A DNA stretch of 47,021 nucleotides from Betaproteobacteria bacterium (GTDB lineage: Bacteria; Pseudomonadota; Gammaproteobacteria; Burkholderiales; SG8-39), in NCBI GenBank assembly GCA_029883975.1, contig JAOUIL010000018.1, positions 1-47,021 of the forward strand, read 5' to 3'. The notes below the pieces were generated by a model, which did not search any database, was not told the DNA's origin, and saw nothing but the letters and a program-made list of their open reading frames with translations. This document shows, in pieces, positions 1 through 9,566 of this stretch. The first letter of the stretch is position 1; the number at the start of each line of letters is the position of its first letter. A program made the translations under genes and the position numbers.

Positions 1-1263
1 GACGTTCCTGAATTCTCCCGCCTTGCCGCCGCGAAAGCGCACCGTGCCGTCGATCTCGGGCGCGTCCGCAGCGCAGCGGCCGACGCCCGGTGCGTCGACC
101 AGCACCTGCATTGTCTTTCCGACCCTGGCCTGCAGCTTGCGCGCGCTGATCGCCTCCTGCGCCCGCATGAACCGCTCCCGCCGTTCCTCCTTCACCGCCT
201 CTGGCACCGGGTCGGGCAGCGCGTTCGCCGCCGCGCCCTCGACCGGGGAGTAGGAGAAGCACCCGACGCGATCGAGCTGCGCTTCCTCCAGGAACGCGAG
301 CAGCTCCTCGAACTCGCGTTCCGTCTCGCCCGGAAAGCCGACGATGAAGGTACTCCTCACCGTCAGCTCTGGACAGCGGGCGCGCCAGCGCGCGAGCCGC
401 TCGAGCACCTTCTCGCCGCCGGCAGGACGCTTCATCAGCTTGAGGATGCGCGGGCTCGCGTGCTGGAACGGCACGTCGAGATAGGGAAGGATCCTGCCTT
501 CCGCCATCAGCGGGATCACCTCGTCCACGTGCGGGTACGGGTAGACGTAGTGCAGGCGCACCCACACGCCGCTTGCGGCGTCCTTGCCGGCGAGCTCGCC
601 AAGCGCCTTGCACAGCTCGGTCATGCGCGTCTTTACCGGCCGGCCCTTCCAGAAGCCGGTGCGGTACTTCACGTCCACGCCGTAGGCGCTGGTGTCCTGC
701 GAGATGACGAGCAGCTCCTTCACGCCCGCCTTCACGAGGTTCTCCGCCTCCTGCAGCACCTCGCCGATCGGGCGCGAGTCAAGGTCGCCGCGCATCGAGG
801 GGATGATGCAGAAGCTGCAGCGGTGGTTGCACCCTTCGGAGATCTTCAGGTACGCGTAGTGCCGCGGCGTGAGCTTCACGCCCTGCGGCGGCACGAGGTC
901 GGTATAGGGGTCGTGAGGCTTCGGCAGGTGCGCGTGCACCGCGCGCATCACGCCCTCGGGATCGTGCGGCCCGGTGACCGCCAGCACGCTCGGGTGCGCC
1001 GCCTGCACGACGCCGTCCTTGGCGCCGAGGCAGCCGGTGACGATCACCTTGCCGTTCCCGGCGAGCGCCTCGCCGATGGCGCCGAGCGACTCCTCGACCG
1101 CGGCGTCGATGAAGCCGCAGGTGTTGACGATGACCAGGTCGGCCCCCGCGTAGTCCCGGGCGGTCGCGTAGCCCTCCGCGCGCAGCTGCGTGAGGATGCG
1201 CTCCGAGTCCACCAGGGCCTTGGGGCAGCCCAGGGAGACGAAGCCGACCTTCGGCGAACGCAC
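1..1263 (-). CDS. rimO: Ribosomal protein S12 methylthiotransferase RimO (3' end beyond the window)
   Basis: Radical-SAM enzyme that methylthiolates the conserved aspartate of ribosomal protein S12. The reverse strand reads through 421 codons to the window edge without a stop. The N-terminal UPF0004 domain has the start [18 protein letters not shown], then [13 protein letters not shown] and a VTGC cysteine. The radical-SAM cluster is CNHRCSFC (Cys145, 149, 152). The TRAM domain is entered at the edge, ending AGEFRNV, so roughly 20 residues are probably missing. The start is GTG at 1263, sharing one base with the phaR stop (TAGTG), so it is probably translated by reinitiation from the phaR message. 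No separate ribosome-binding site is needed or seen. Identification is firm; only the C-terminus is unseen. Confidence 0.95.
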   Translation of the reverse strand, partial: MRSPKVGFVSLGCPKALVDSERILTQLRAEGYATARDYAGADLVIVNTCGFIDAAVEESLGAIGEALAGNGKVIVTGCLGAKDGVVQAAHPSVLAVTGPHDPEGVMRAVHAHLPKPHDPYTDLVPPQGVKLTPRHYAYLKISEGCNHRCSFCIIPSMRGDLDSRPIGEVLQEAENLVKAGVKELLVISQDTSAYGVDVKYRTGFWKGRPVKTRMTELCKALGELAGKDAASGVWVRLHYVYPYPHVDEVIPLMAEGRILPYLDVPFQHASPRILKLMKRPAGGEKVLERLARWRARCPELTVRSTFIVGFPGETEREFEELLAFLEEAQLDRVGCFSYSPVEGAAANALPDPVPEAVKEERRERFMRAQEAISARKLQARVGKTMQVLVDAPGVGRCAADAPEIDGTVRFRGGKAGEFRNV

Positions 1264-1859
1264 TACTTGGTGTCGGGCTCGGGCTTGGCGGGCGGCTGCG
1301 CAGGGAAGCCGGGGAAGGAGAAGCCGGCGAACATGCTGCGCGCCTGGTTCTGCATCTGGTCCTGGAACTGCGCGAACACCTTCTGGCTCTGCTCCATGTA
1401 GGCCTGCATCAGGCTCTGCATGGCCGGCCCCTGCAGGTTCATGAACTGCGTCCACAGGTCCTGCGAGGCGCGCGTGTTGTCGCCGTACATCTTCTGCGAC
1501 TGGTCCTGCAGCGACTTCTGCAGCTGCTGGAACGCCTCGATGTTCTTCTCCAGGTAGGTGCCCATGAAGCCCTGCATGGCGCTGCCGTAGGAGCGGATCA
1601 TCTGCGACAGCAGGTCGGAGGAGAACATCGGCACGCCGCCCGACTCCTCCTCGAGGATGATCTGCAGCAGGATCTGGCGCGTGAGGTCGTCGCCGCTCTT
1701 GGCGTCCACCACGCGGAACTCCTCCTGCTTGAGCACCATCTGCTTGACGTCCGCGAGCGTGATGTAGCTCGAGGTCTTGGTGTCGTACAGGCGCCGGTTC
1801 GGGTACTTCTTGATCAGGCGCAGCTGGGATTCCATCTTCGCTTCCGGGTTTGCAGCCAT
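1263..1859 (-). CDS. phaR: Polyhydroxyalkanoate synthesis repressor PhaR
   Basis: 198-residue DNA- and PHA-binding regulator that represses phasin and PHA genes until polymer granules titrate it away. Residues about 14-75 form the PHB/PHA accumulation regulator DNA-binding domain ([20 protein letters not shown] is the diagnostic stretch). The middle and C-terminal part is Gln- and Met-rich and amphipathic, as expected of the polymer-binding PHB_acc region. A strong ribosome-binding site (AAGGAG) lies upstream of the ATG. It is the last pha gene of the run phaC-phaA-phaB-phaB-phaR, and its stop overlaps the rimO start. Length and sequence are typical of the family. Confidence 0.95.
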   Translation of the reverse strand: MAANPEAKMESQLRLIKKYPNRRLYDTKTSSYITLADVKQMVLKQEEFRVVDAKSGDDLTRQILLQIILEEESGGVPMFSSDLLSQMIRSYGSAMQGFMGTYLEKNIEAFQQLQKSLQDQSQKMYGDNTRASQDLWTQFMNLQGPAMQSLMQAYMEQSQKVFAQFQDQMQNQARSMFAGFSFPGFPAQPPAKPEPDTK

Positions 1860-1874
1860 GGTTCAGTCTACTCC

Positions 1875-2621
1875 TTAATACATGTGCTGACCGCCGTTGA
1901 TGGAGATGTTGGCGCCGGTGACGAACGCCGCTTCTTCCGAGCACAGATAGATGATCAGTCCCGCGACTTCGTCGGGCTTGCCGAGGCGCCCGACCGGGAT
2001 CTGCGGCAGGATCTTGGAGTCGAGGATCTCCTTGGGGATCGCGGTCACCATCTTGGTGCCGATGTAGCCCGGCGAGATGGTGTTGATGGTGACGTTCTTC
2101 CTCGCCACCTCGAGCGCCAGCGCCTTGGTGAAGCCGTGGATGCCGGCCTTGGCCGCGGAGTAGTTGGTCTGCCCGAACGCGCCCTTCTGCCCGTTCACCG
2201 ACGAGACGTTGATCACGCGCCCCCAGCCCCGGTCGACCATGCCGTCCATGACCTGCTTGGTCATGTTGAAGCAGGAGTCGAGGTTGGTGCGCATCACGGC
2301 GTCCCAGTCCGCCTTGGACATCTTCTTGAAAGTCATGTCGCGCGTGATGCCGGCGTTGTTGACCAGGATGTCGATCGGGCCGATCTCCTGCGCGATGCGC
2401 GCGCTCTTCGCCGCGCAGTCGTCGAAGTTGGCCACGTCCACCGGGTAGGCGCCGAAGGCGTAGCCTTGCGTCTTCATCTCGTCGAGCCACGACTTGTACT
2501 TGGTGTTGGACGGCGAGTAGGTGACCACCACCTTGTAGCCGGCATCCGCCATCTTGGTGGAGATGGACTCTCCCAAGCCGCCCATGCCGCCGGTGACGAC
2601 GGCGATCCTCTGCTGTGCCAT
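1875..2621 (-). CDS. phaB: Acetoacetyl-CoA reductase PhaB (copy 1)
   Basis: 248-residue short-chain dehydrogenase that reduces acetoacetyl-CoA to (R)-3-hydroxybutyryl-CoA with NADPH, the second step of PHB synthesis. The cofactor motif is TGGMGGLG (residues 10-17), followed by NNAG (88-91), the catalytic Ser in [10 protein letters not shown] (about 140) and Tyr154-x3-Lys158. It ends GGQHMY, as classical PhaB proteins do (GGLHM-type C-terminus). A very strong ribosome-binding site (GGAGGAGGGGG) precedes the ATG, and only 29 bases separate it from the upstream paralogue. It is full length and all catalytic residues are present. Confidence 0.95.
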   Translation of the reverse strand: MAQQRIAVVTGGMGGLGESISTKMADAGYKVVVTYSPSNTKYKSWLDEMKTQGYAFGAYPVDVANFDDCAAKSARIAQEIGPIDILVNNAGITRDMTFKKMSKADWDAVMRTNLDSCFNMTKQVMDGMVDRGWGRVINVSSVNGQKGAFGQTNYSAAKAGIHGFTKALALEVARKNVTINTISPGYIGTKMVTAIPKEILDSKILPQIPVGRLGKPDEVAGLIIYLCSEEAAFVTGANISINGGQHMY

Positions 2622-2650
2622 GTGCTTCCCCCTCCTCCGAAATCAGTCTA

Positions 2651-3436
2651 CTACATCATGTGCATGCCGCCGTTCACCGAGATGTTCGCGCCGGTGATGT
2701 AGCCCGCCTCCTCGGAGACGAGGAACGCGACCACCGCGGCGATCTCCTCCGGTCGCGCCAGGCGCCCCATCGGGATCGAGGCGACGATCTGCTCGCGGAT
2801 CTCCGGCCGGATCGCCATCACCAGGTCGGTCTCGACGTAGCCGGGCGAGACCGTATTGACGGTCACGCCCTTCCTCACCACTTCCTGGGCCAGCGCCTTG
2901 GCAAAGCCCGCCATGCCCGCCTTGGCCGCCGAATAGTTCGTCTGCCCGAACTGGCCCTTGATGGCGTTCACCGACGAGATGTTCACCACGCGCCCCCAGC
3001 CGCGCTCGACCATGCCGTCGATCACCTGGCGCGTGACGTTGAACACGCTGTTGAGATTCGTGTTGATCACCGCCATCCAGTCCTGCTCGGTCATGCGCTT
3101 GAAGAGCGAATCGCGCGTGATGCCAGCGTTGTTGACCAGCATGTCCACCGGCCCGACGACCGAGCGCACGTGGTAGAACATCTCGGCGCAGGAGTCGAAG
3201 TTCGCTACGTCGCCTTCGGCGGCGTGCACGCGAAAGCCCTGGTGCCGCATCGCCTCCAGCCACTCGGCCTTGCGCTCGTAGCCCGGCAGGCAGCCGGCGA
3301 CCACCGTGTGGCCGGCGGCGGCCAGGCGCGTGCAGATCGCCGTGCCGATGCCGCCCATGCCGCCCGAGACGAACGCGATGCGCGCCAGCGCCGGCTGCGT
3401 CGCCGCGCCCCGCACCCGCTCCAGCACCGCGCTCAT
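2651..3436 (-). CDS. phaB: Acetoacetyl-CoA reductase PhaB (copy 2)
   Basis: 261-residue paralogue of the next gene downstream and probably the same reaction. It has SGGMGGIG (24-31), NNAG (102-105), [14 protein letters not shown] with the catalytic Ser, Tyr168-x3-Lys172, and the end GGMHMM. It differs by an extra N-terminus of about 15 residues ([19 protein letters not shown]) before the Rossmann strand. The ATG overlaps the phaA stop (ATGA), so the two are translationally coupled. Tandem phaB copies are known in other betaproteobacteria; the copies may differ in substrate length or cofactor preference, but the sequence alone does not show which. Confidence 0.92.
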   Translation of the reverse strand: MSAVLERVRGAATQPALARIAFVSGGMGGIGTAICTRLAAAGHTVVAGCLPGYERKAEWLEAMRHQGFRVHAAEGDVANFDSCAEMFYHVRSVVGPVDMLVNNAGITRDSLFKRMTEQDWMAVINTNLNSVFNVTRQVIDGMVERGWGRVVNISSVNAIKGQFGQTNYSAAKAGMAGFAKALAQEVVRKGVTVNTVSPGYVETDLVMAIRPEIREQIVASIPMGRLARPEEIAAVVAFLVSEEAGYITGANISVNGGMHMM

Positions 3437-4608
3437 CGCTCCACCGCCAGCGCCACGCCCATGCCGCCGCCGATGCACAGCGACGCGAGGCCCTTCTTCG
3501 CGTCGCGCTTCTGCATCTCGTGCAGCAGCGTGACGAGGATCCGGCAGCCCGAGGCGCCGATCGGATGCCCGAGCGCGATGGCGCCGCCGTTCACGTTCAC
3601 CTTCGACGTGTCCCAGCCCATCTGCCGGTTGACGGCGATCGCCTGCGCGGCGAACGCCTCGTTGATCTCCATCAGGTCGAGGTCCTTCGGCTCCCAGCCG
3701 GCGCGCGCGAGGCAGCGCTTCGAGGCCGGCACCGGGCCCATGCCCATGTACTTCGGGTCGACGCCCGCCGAGGCGAAGGACTTGATGCGCGCGAGGGGCT
3801 TCAGGCCGAGCTCCTTCGCCTTTCGCGCGCTGGTGACGATCACCGCCGCGGCGCCGTCGTTGATGCCCGAGGCGTTGGCCGCAGTGACCGTGCCGTTCTT
3901 GTCGAACGCGGGCTTCAGGCCCTTCATCGCCTCCAGCGTCGCGCCATGGCGCGGGTACTCGTCGTCGGCGAACACCACCGGGCCTTTCTTCGAGGGGATC
4001 TCGAACGGAATGATCTCGTCCTTGAAGCGCCCGCCCTTCTGCGCGGCCTCGGCCTTGTTCTGGCTCTTGACCGCGAACTCGTCCTGCTCCTCGCGCGTCA
4101 CCACGTACTCCTTGGCGACGTTCTCGGCCGTCACGCCCATGTGGTACTGGTTGAAGGCGTCCCACAGGCCGTCGACGATCATCGAGTCGACGAGCTTCGC
4201 GTCGCCCATGCGGAAGCCGTCGCGCGAGCCGTTCATCACGTGCGGCGCGATGCTCATGTTCTCCTGGCCGCCGGCGATCACCAGTTCCGAGTCGCCGTTG
4301 GCCACCGATTGCGCGGCGAGCATCACGGCCTTGAGGCCCGAGCCGCACACCTTGTTGATGGTCATGGCCGGGATCATGTCGGGCAGGCCCGCCTTGATCG
4401 CCGCCTGGCGCGCGGGATTCTGCCCAACGCCCGCGGCCAGCACCTGGCCGAGGATGACTTCCGAGACCTGCGCGGGCTGCACGCCCGAGCGCTCGAGCAG
4501 CTTCCTCAGCACGTGCGCGCCGAGGTCGGCCGCCGGCGTCCTCGCCAGCGTCCCGCCGAACTTGCCGATGGCGCTGCGCGCCGCCCCCACGATGACGATG
4601 TCTTCCAT
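3433..4608 (-). CDS. phaA: Acetyl-CoA C-acetyltransferase (beta-ketothiolase) PhaA
   Basis: 391-residue biosynthetic thiolase that condenses two acetyl-CoA to acetoacetyl-CoA, the first step of PHB synthesis. The nucleophilic Cys88 lies in [11 protein letters not shown]. The C-terminal half carries [15 protein letters not shown] (catalytic His) and SLCIGGGMG (second active-site Cys). The start is ATG at 4608 with AAGGAGAAGA eight bases upstream, and the length matches the family (about 393 residues). It lies 17 bases downstream of phaC and overlaps copy 2 of phaB by four bases, giving a phaC-A-B-B-R operon. Confidence 0.96.
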   Translation of the reverse strand: MEDIVIVGAARSAIGKFGGTLARTPAADLGAHVLRKLLERSGVQPAQVSEVILGQVLAAGVGQNPARQAAIKAGLPDMIPAMTINKVCGSGLKAVMLAAQSVANGDSELVIAGGQENMSIAPHVMNGSRDGFRMGDAKLVDSMIVDGLWDAFNQYHMGVTAENVAKEYVVTREEQDEFAVKSQNKAEAAQKGGRFKDEIIPFEIPSKKGPVVFADDEYPRHGATLEAMKGLKPAFDKNGTVTAANASGINDGAAAVIVTSARKAKELGLKPLARIKSFASAGVDPKYMGMGPVPASKRCLARAGWEPKDLDLMEINEAFAAQAIAVNRQMGWDTSKVNVNGGAIALGHPIGASGCRILVTLLHEMQKRDAKKGLASLCIGGGMGVALAVER

Positions 4609-4625
4609 GCTCTTCTCCTTGCTCT

Positions 4626-6341
4626 CTAGGCTGCCTTCTGTTTGACGTAGCGCCCGGGTGCGGGCTCGATCGCCTTGTATTTCGCGTTGCCCGGCTTCGC
4701 CGGCGCCTTGCGCTTGCCACCGCCGTACTGCGCGAGCCAGCCGGCCCACTGCGGCCACCAGCTGCCGGGCTTCTCCGCGGCCTGCGCGAGCCAGGCATCC
4801 GGATCCGCGGGATACGGCCCGCCGGTCCAGTAGCTGCGCTTGCCCTTGGACGCCGGGTTGATCACGCCGGCCACGTGCCCGGCCGCGCCGAGCACGAACG
4901 TCTTCTCGCCGCCGAGCAGGCCGAGCGAGCGGTACGCCGAGCGCCAGGGCACGATGTGGTCCTCGCGCGTGGCGACGACAAAGCTGGGCTGAACCACCTT
5001 CGTCAGGTCCACCTTCACGCCAAGGTTGGTCACTGCACCAGGCTCGCGCAGCCGGTTCTCCAGATACGTGTTCCTCAGGTACCAGCAGTACATCGGGCCC
5101 GGCAGGTTGGTGCTGTCGGCATTCCAGTAGAGCAGGTCGAACGCCGGCGGCCGGCCGCCGCGCAGGTAGTTGTTCACCACGTAGGGCCAGATGAGGTCGT
5201 TGGCGCGCAGCGCGGAGAACACGGTGGCGAGCTCGACGCCCGGCAGGATGCCGCCGCCCCCGAGCGTCGCCTCGCGCTGGCGCACGCTGACCTCGTCGAC
5301 GAACAGCCCGATCTGCCCGGCGTCCGAGAAATCGAGCATGGTCGTGAGATAGGTGACGCTCTCGACGAGGTCTTCGCCCTTCGCCGCCAGCACCGCGAGC
5401 GCCGCGCCGAGCAGCGTGCCGCCGACGCAAAAGCCGAGCGCGTTGACGCGATCCGATCTGGCGATCGCCCGCGCGATGCCCAGCGCCTCGAGCACGCCGA
5501 TGCGCAGATAGTCGTCCCACGTGTAATGCCCCTCGCCGGGGCCGACATTGCGCCAGGACACCATGAACACCGTGTGCCCCTGCTCGAGCGCGTAGCGCAC
5601 GAACGAATTCTCGGGCTGCAGGTCGAGGATGTAGTACTTGTTGATGCAGGGCGGGATCATGACCAGCGGGCGCTTCGCCACCTCCTGGGTGAGCGGCGCG
5701 TACTGGATGAGCTGCATGAGCGCGTTCTCGTGCACCACCGTGCCGGGCGTGACCGCGAGATTGCGCCCGACCTCGAACGCGGATTCGTCGGTCTGGCTGA
5801 TGCGGCCGCGCCCGGCGTCGGCCAGCAGATTGGCGAGGCCCTTGGTCAGGCTCTCGCCCTTGGTCTCCCGCGCCGCGCGCAGCACTTCGGGGTTGGTCGC
5901 CGCGAAGTTGGCCGGGCTCATCGCGTCCACCCACTGGCGCACCGTGAAGCGCAGCCGGTCCTTCGCCTGTCCCTCGAGATCCGCGGCCTCAACCAGCTTC
6001 TCCAGGAATTCGGCGGCGAGCAGGTACGACTGCTTCAGGTAGTTGAAATAGGGGTCGTCGCGCCATTCGGTCGCCGAGAAGCGCCGATCGGCCGGCGCGG
6101 CGCGCGCCGCCACCGGCGTGCCCCCGGCGGCGAGCTCGCTCCACAGCCGGCGCTGCTTCTCCAGGTAGTCGGCCTGGATCGCGCCGATGCGCCTCGAATC
6201 CGCGCTCAGGCGCGCGAGGTACTCCGCCGGCCCGCTCTGGCCGGGGGCGCCGGCTGCGAGACGCAGCCAGTTCTTCGCCATGTCATTGCCGGACTGCGCG
6301 ATCGACGCGACGAAGTCTGCAGGCGAGGGTTGCTCTGTCAA
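4626..6341 (-). CDS. phaC: Class I poly(3-hydroxyalkanoate) synthase PhaC
   Basis: Polymerises (R)-3-hydroxyacyl-CoA into PHA at the granule surface. It has an alpha/beta-hydrolase fold with the lipase-like box GFCVGG (nucleophilic Cys), the catalytic Asp in [10 protein letters not shown] and the catalytic His in [12 protein letters not shown]. The N-terminal PhaC_N region includes [14 protein letters not shown]. The C-terminus is Lys-rich, as in class I enzymes. The start is unresolved: TTG at 6341 gives 571 residues and the family-like N-terminus [18 protein letters not shown], whereas ATG at 6281 gives 551. Neither has a good ribosome-binding site. It is the first gene of the pha operon. 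Confidence 0.94.
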   Translation of the reverse strand: MTEQPSPADFVASIAQSGNDMAKNWLRLAAGAPGQSGPAEYLARLSADSRRIGAIQADYLEKQRRLWSELAAGGTPVAARAAPADRRFSATEWRDDPYFNYLKQSYLLAAEFLEKLVEAADLEGQAKDRLRFTVRQWVDAMSPANFAATNPEVLRAARETKGESLTKGLANLLADAGRGRISQTDESAFEVGRNLAVTPGTVVHENALMQLIQYAPLTQEVAKRPLVMIPPCINKYYILDLQPENSFVRYALEQGHTVFMVSWRNVGPGEGHYTWDDYLRIGVLEALGIARAIARSDRVNALGFCVGGTLLGAALAVLAAKGEDLVESVTYLTTMLDFSDAGQIGLFVDEVSVRQREATLGGGGILPGVELATVFSALRANDLIWPYVVNNYLRGGRPPAFDLLYWNADSTNLPGPMYCWYLRNTYLENRLREPGAVTNLGVKVDLTKVVQPSFVVATREDHIVPWRSAYRSLGLLGGEKTFVLGAAGHVAGVINPASKGKRSYWTGGPYPADPDAWLAQAAEKPGSWWPQWAGWLAQYGGGKRKAPAKPGNAKYKAIEPAPGRYVKQKAA

Positions 6342-6349
6342 GGGGCGGT

Positions 6350-6379
6350 ATTTTGCGCCGCACAATCGCCCCCGGTCAA
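6350..6379 (-). promoter_or_regulatory. Candidate sigma-70 promoter of the pha operon
   Basis: In the 77-base gap between the ZIP gene and phaC, the reverse strand reads TTGACC (6379-6374), 18 bases, then CAAAAT (6355-6350). This is 5/6 and 4/6 of the -35/-10 consensus. Transcription would start near 6343, only a couple of bases before the TTG codon at 6341. Either phaC is nearly leaderless or the downstream ATG at 6281 is used. A second exact -35 word (TTGACA) overlaps the TTG codon but lacks a convincing -10. Confidence 0.35.
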
Positions 6380-6418
6380 ACACCCCTGCGTTCGGTGAGC
6401 CATAGGCCCACCCCCATG

Positions 6419-7180
6419 CTAATGGCCGTGTCCGGCGACGACCCGAACCAGCGCGATCACCGCTACCCCGGCGGCGATCAGCAGCGCCTGCTGCGCGGTC
6501 GCGCGCAGCTCCGGCCGCTTGTGCAGGCCCGGGATCAGGTCCGCCACCGCGACATAGATCATGCTCGCCGCGACGATCCCGAGCAGCGTCGGCTCCCAGC
6601 CCTCGAACCGCTGCAGCGCGAAGTAGCCGAGCACGCCGCCCACCACGCTGCCCATCGAGGACACCACGTTCAGGGCGAAAGCCCTCGCCTTCGAGTAGCC
6701 AGAGTGCAGCAGCACGAGGAAGTCGCCCACCTCCTGCGGGATCTCGTGCGCGACGATCGCCACGGCGGTCACCAGGCCGAGTTCCGGGCTCTGCAGGAAG
6801 GCCGCCGCGATCAGCACGCCGTCGATGAAGTTGTGCACAGTGTCGCCGACGAGGATGAGCGTGCCGGCGGGCGTGTGCTCCAGATGGTGCGCGGACCCGG
6901 TCTCGTCGCCATGGTCGTGCGAGTGCCGCCACAGCAGCAGCTTCTCCAGCAGGAAGAAGCCGAGGATGCCGCCCAGGATGGCCGCCGCGACCCCTTGCGG
7001 CTCGCCTGTGCCAAAGGCGTGCGGAACCACCTCGAGGAAGGAAGCGCCGAGCAGCGTGCCGATGGCGAAGGACACCAGCATCGGCACCCAAGTGGCGCGC
7101 AGCACGAGCGCAAAGGCGGCAGCGAGCACCGACAGCACGCCGCCCGCGAGGCACGCCAGCACGATCCAGGCGAGGGTCAT
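6419..7180 (-). CDS. ZIP-family divalent metal transporter
   Basis: 253-residue inner-membrane protein with about eight hydrophobic segments, probably importing Zn(II), Fe(II) or other divalent metals. Family hallmarks are the intramembrane metal-site motifs VHNFIDG (helix 4) and AHEIPQEVGDF (helix 5). A His/Asp-rich loop (HSHDHGDETGSAHH) sits between helices 3 and 4, and the C-terminus ends GHGH. The start overlaps the pgeF stop (ATGA), so the two are co-translated. Substrate cannot be read from sequence. The presence of a FbpABC locus nearby does not by itself imply iron. Confidence 0.9.
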   Translation of the reverse strand: MTLAWIVLACLAGGVLSVLAAAFALVLRATWVPMLVSFAIGTLLGASFLEVVPHAFGTGEPQGVAAAILGGILGFFLLEKLLLWRHSHDHGDETGSAHHLEHTPAGTLILVGDTVHNFIDGVLIAAAFLQSPELGLVTAVAIVAHEIPQEVGDFLVLLHSGYSKARAFALNVVSSMGSVVGGVLGYFALQRFEGWEPTLLGIVAASMIYVAVADLIPGLHKRPELRATAQQALLIAAGVAVIALVRVVAGHGH

Positions 7181-7818
7181 GGGGTGCGCGATTCTAACCA
7201 GACGAACGCGGCGATGCGCTCGCGCGTGCGGTCGCGCCGCCACGATGGAAAGCGCGCGGCGTCCGAAAACGTGCAGAACCCGCCGCCGTGCACGCGCACC
7301 ACGCCGCGCGCCGCGAGCCTCTGGCGCGCCACGGCGTACAGGTCGAGCAGCCAGTGTCCCGGGCGATTCCCCGAAAACGCGGCCGCAGCCGCCGCGTTGC
7401 GCACGAGGAACGCGTCGCGCACTTCGTCGCCCACCTCGTAGTGCGCCGGGCCGATGGCCGGCCCGAGCCAGGCGAGCAGTCGCTCGCCCGGCGCCTGCAT
7501 GGCATCGATGGTGGCTTCGATCACCCCCGCCGCGAGGCCGCGCCATCCCGCGTGCGCCGCGCCGACGACGGTGCCGGCCTCGTCGGCGAGCAGCACCGGC
7601 AGGCAATCGGCGGCCTGCACCGCGCACACCACGCCCGGCGCGCGCGCCACGGACGCATCGGCCTCCGGCCGCCCGAGGGCCGCGGCCGCGTCCACCACGC
7701 GCGTGCCGTGCACCTGCCGCAGCCAGGCGGGCGCCGCGGGCAGCAGCGGCTCGCCTTCGCCGCGCGTGGTGACCAGCGCGCGCACGCGCGGCGCGACCGG
7801 CCAGTCAGGAATGATCAC
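7177..7818 (-). CDS. pgeF: Peptidoglycan editing factor PgeF (YfiH / multicopper polyphenol oxidase family), short form
   Basis: 213 residues of the YfiH/PgeF (Cu-oxidase_4) family, variously reported as a purine nucleoside phosphorylase or a quality-control factor for peptidoglycan precursors. The zinc ligands are present: His in LRQVHGT, Cys in AADCLPVLL and His in GAAHAGWRG. It is shorter than the usual 240-260 residues. After TTRGEG the typical segment carrying SxGPYxSLNLG and the following NR helix is missing, and the chain passes straight to the QVHG strand. It overlaps rluD by 14 bases and the ZIP gene by four. Confidence 0.88.
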   Translation of the reverse strand: MIIPDWPVAPRVRALVTTRGEGEPLLPAAPAWLRQVHGTRVVDAAAALGRPEADASVARAPGVVCAVQAADCLPVLLADEAGTVVGAAHAGWRGLAAGVIEATIDAMQAPGERLLAWLGPAIGPAHYEVGDEVRDAFLVRNAAAAAAFSGNRPGHWLLDLYAVARQRLAARGVVRVHGGGFCTFSDAARFPSWRRDRTRERIAAFVWLESRTP

Positions 7819-8767
7819 GCCGCAGGCTCGCCAGCAGGCGCTTGAAGTCCGCCGGCGGCTCGACGCGCCAGCTCATGGGCTTGCCCGTGCGCGGATGCGC
7901 GAGCGAGAGCTCCACGGCGTGCAGCGCCTGGCGCGCGAAAGCGATGCCGTGGCGCGTGCCACGCCGGTAGGTCGCCTCGCCGACCAGCGGATGGCGGATA
8001 TGCTGGAAGTGCACCCGGATCTGGTGCGTGCGCCCGGTCTCCAGCCGGCATTCGACCAGCGCCGCGCGCCCGTATCGCTCGAGCACGCGATAGCGCGTCA
8101 CCGCGTCCTTGCCGCGCCGCGTCACCGCCATGCGCGTGCGCGCGCGCGCGTCGCGGCCGACCGGCGCGTCGATCACGCCGCCCGCCGGCGGGTCGCCCTG
8201 CACCACGGCCCAGTACACGCGGCGCATCGTGCGCTCGGCGAGCTGGCGCACGAGGCTCACCTGCGCCTCGATGGTCTTCGCCACCACGATGAGGCCGGTC
8301 GTGTCCTTGTCCAGGCGGTGCACGATGCCGGCGCGCGGCACGCCCGCGAGCTGCGGCGCATGCGCGAGCAGCGCGTTCATGAGTGTGCGGTCGGGCACGC
8401 CGGCGCCGGGATGCACCACCAGCCCGGCGGGCTTGTCGAGCACGAGCAGGTCGTCGTCCTCGTGCACCACCTTGAGCGGCATGCGCTGCGCTTGCGGCGC
8501 GGCGCCGGCCGGCGGCACCGGGGGCGCGAGCTCGACGCGCTCGCCCCCCCGCACGATCTGCCGCGCGGCGCCGCGCGCGCCGTCGATCCGCAGGTGGCCG
8601 CTCGCCAGCCAGGCCTGCAATCGGCTGCGCGAGTACTGCGGGAACATGCGCGCCAGCGCCTGGTCCAACCGCAGGCCCGCAAGGGAGCGCGGCGCCTCGG
8701 CGCGCATGGGCGCGACGAGGGCCGCGTCCCAGTCGGCGTGTGATTCGTCCTTATAATCGCGCCCCAT
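7805..8767 (-). CDS. rluD: 23S rRNA pseudouridine synthase RluD
   Basis: Makes pseudouridines in helix 69 of 23S rRNA (positions 1911/1915/1917 in E. coli numbering). It has an N-terminal S4 domain (LRLDQALARMFPQYSRSRLQ), then the catalytic motif HRLDKDTTGL with its Asp, and the C-terminal ETGRTHQIRVH motif. The ATG at 8767 gives 320 residues but coincides with the bamD start on the other strand. ATG at 8707 gives 300 residues and fits the usual RluD N-terminus, so it may be the true start. The family is certain; the start is open. Confidence 0.93.
   Translation of the reverse strand: MGRDYKDESHADWDAALVAPMRAEAPRSLAGLRLDQALARMFPQYSRSRLQAWLASGHLRIDGARGAARQIVRGGERVELAPPVPPAGAAPQAQRMPLKVVHEDDDLLVLDKPAGLVVHPGAGVPDRTLMNALLAHAPQLAGVPRAGIVHRLDKDTTGLIVVAKTIEAQVSLVRQLAERTMRRVYWAVVQGDPPAGGVIDAPVGRDARARTRMAVTRRGKDAVTRYRVLERYGRAALVECRLETGRTHQIRVHFQHIRHPLVGEATYRRGTRHGIAFARQALHAVELSLAHPRTGKPMSWRVEPPADFKRLLASLRRDHS
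8752..8757 (+). promoter_or_regulatory. Consensus -10 box upstream of bamD
   Basis: An exact TATAAT ends eight bases before the bamD ATG, in otherwise GC-rich sequence. No good -35 is visible at 16-18 bases. Initiation about seven bases downstream would begin essentially at the ATG, so the transcript might be leaderless. Confidence 0.35.
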
Positions 8768-9566
8768 GAGAAGAAGTGTACTGGCTCTGCTCGCCGCCGC
8801 CCTGCTCGCGGCGGGATGCGCGGCGACGGAGCCCGCCGACGAGACGGCGGGCTGGACCGTCGAGCGCCATTACGGCGAGGCGCGCGACGCCATGAAGTCG
8901 CGCGACTGGCAGAAGGCCATCCAGCTGCTCGAGAAGCTCGAGGCGCGCTTTCCCTACGGGCGCTACGCGCAGCAGGCGCAGCTCGACCTGGGCTACGCGC
9001 ACTTCAAGCACGACGAGCGCGCCGCGGCCATCGCCTCGGTCGACCGGTTCATCAAGCTCTATCCGAACCACGAGGCGCTCGACTACGCCTACTACCTGAA
9101 GGGCCTCATCAACTTCACCGAGGACCAGGGCCTGCTGGCAGTGCTCTCCGATCCCGACATGTCCGAGCGCGATCCGCGCTCTACGCGCGAAGCCTACGCC
9201 GCGTTCCGCGAGGTGGTCACCCGCTTCCCGACCTCGAAGTACGCCGAGGATTCCGCGGCGCGCATGCGCTACCTGGTCAACGCGCTCGCGCGCCACGAGG
9301 TGCACGTGGCGCGCTACTACATGAAGCGCGGCGCCCATCTCGCGGCGGTCAACCGCGCGCAGCAGGTCGTGCAGAACTACCCGGACGCGCCGGCGACCGA
9401 GGAGGCGCTGTTCGTGATGATCAAGGCCTACGAAGCGCTCGGCATCAAGGACCTGCGCGACGACGCCGAGCGCGTCATGCGCCACAACTTCCCGGACAGC
9501 CCCTATTTCAAGGGCCCGGTGAGGCGCGACGTGGCCTGGTGGCGCGTCTGGGACCCGGACTGGTAA
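8766..9566 (+). CDS. bamD: Outer membrane protein assembly factor BamD (ComL/YfiO)
   Basis: 266-residue lipoprotein of the BAM complex that inserts beta-barrels into the outer membrane; it sits on the periplasmic face. The signal peptide has a lipobox with Cys18 (LLAAGC). TPR-like helical repeats follow, with the family stretch RFPYGRYAQQAQLDLGYAHF and later YPNHEALDYAYYLKGL. The divergent rluD neighbour is a conserved betaproteobacterial arrangement. It ends exactly where the convergent dehydrogenase gene ends (stops abut at 9566/9567), leaving no room for a terminator. Confidence 0.95.
   Translation: MRRSVLALLAAALLAAGCAATEPADETAGWTVERHYGEARDAMKSRDWQKAIQLLEKLEARFPYGRYAQQAQLDLGYAHFKHDERAAAIASVDRFIKLYPNHEALDYAYYLKGLINFTEDQGLLAVLSDPDMSERDPRSTREAYAAFREVVTRFPTSKYAEDSAARMRYLVNALARHEVHVARYYMKRGAHLAAVNRAQQVVQNYPDAPATEEALFVMIKAYEALGIKDLRDDAERVMRHNFPDSPYFKGPVRRDVAWWRVWDPDW

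Noticed and set aside
460-1401. Long plus-strand frame over rimO and phaR
   Set aside because: It is antisense to a firmly identified radical-SAM gene, has Arg/Ala/His-biased sequence with no domain, and starts within coding DNA.
8129-8155. Alternating CG run inside rluD, possible Z-DNA or slippage site
   Set aside because: It encodes conserved protein sequence in frame and is expected at this base composition.
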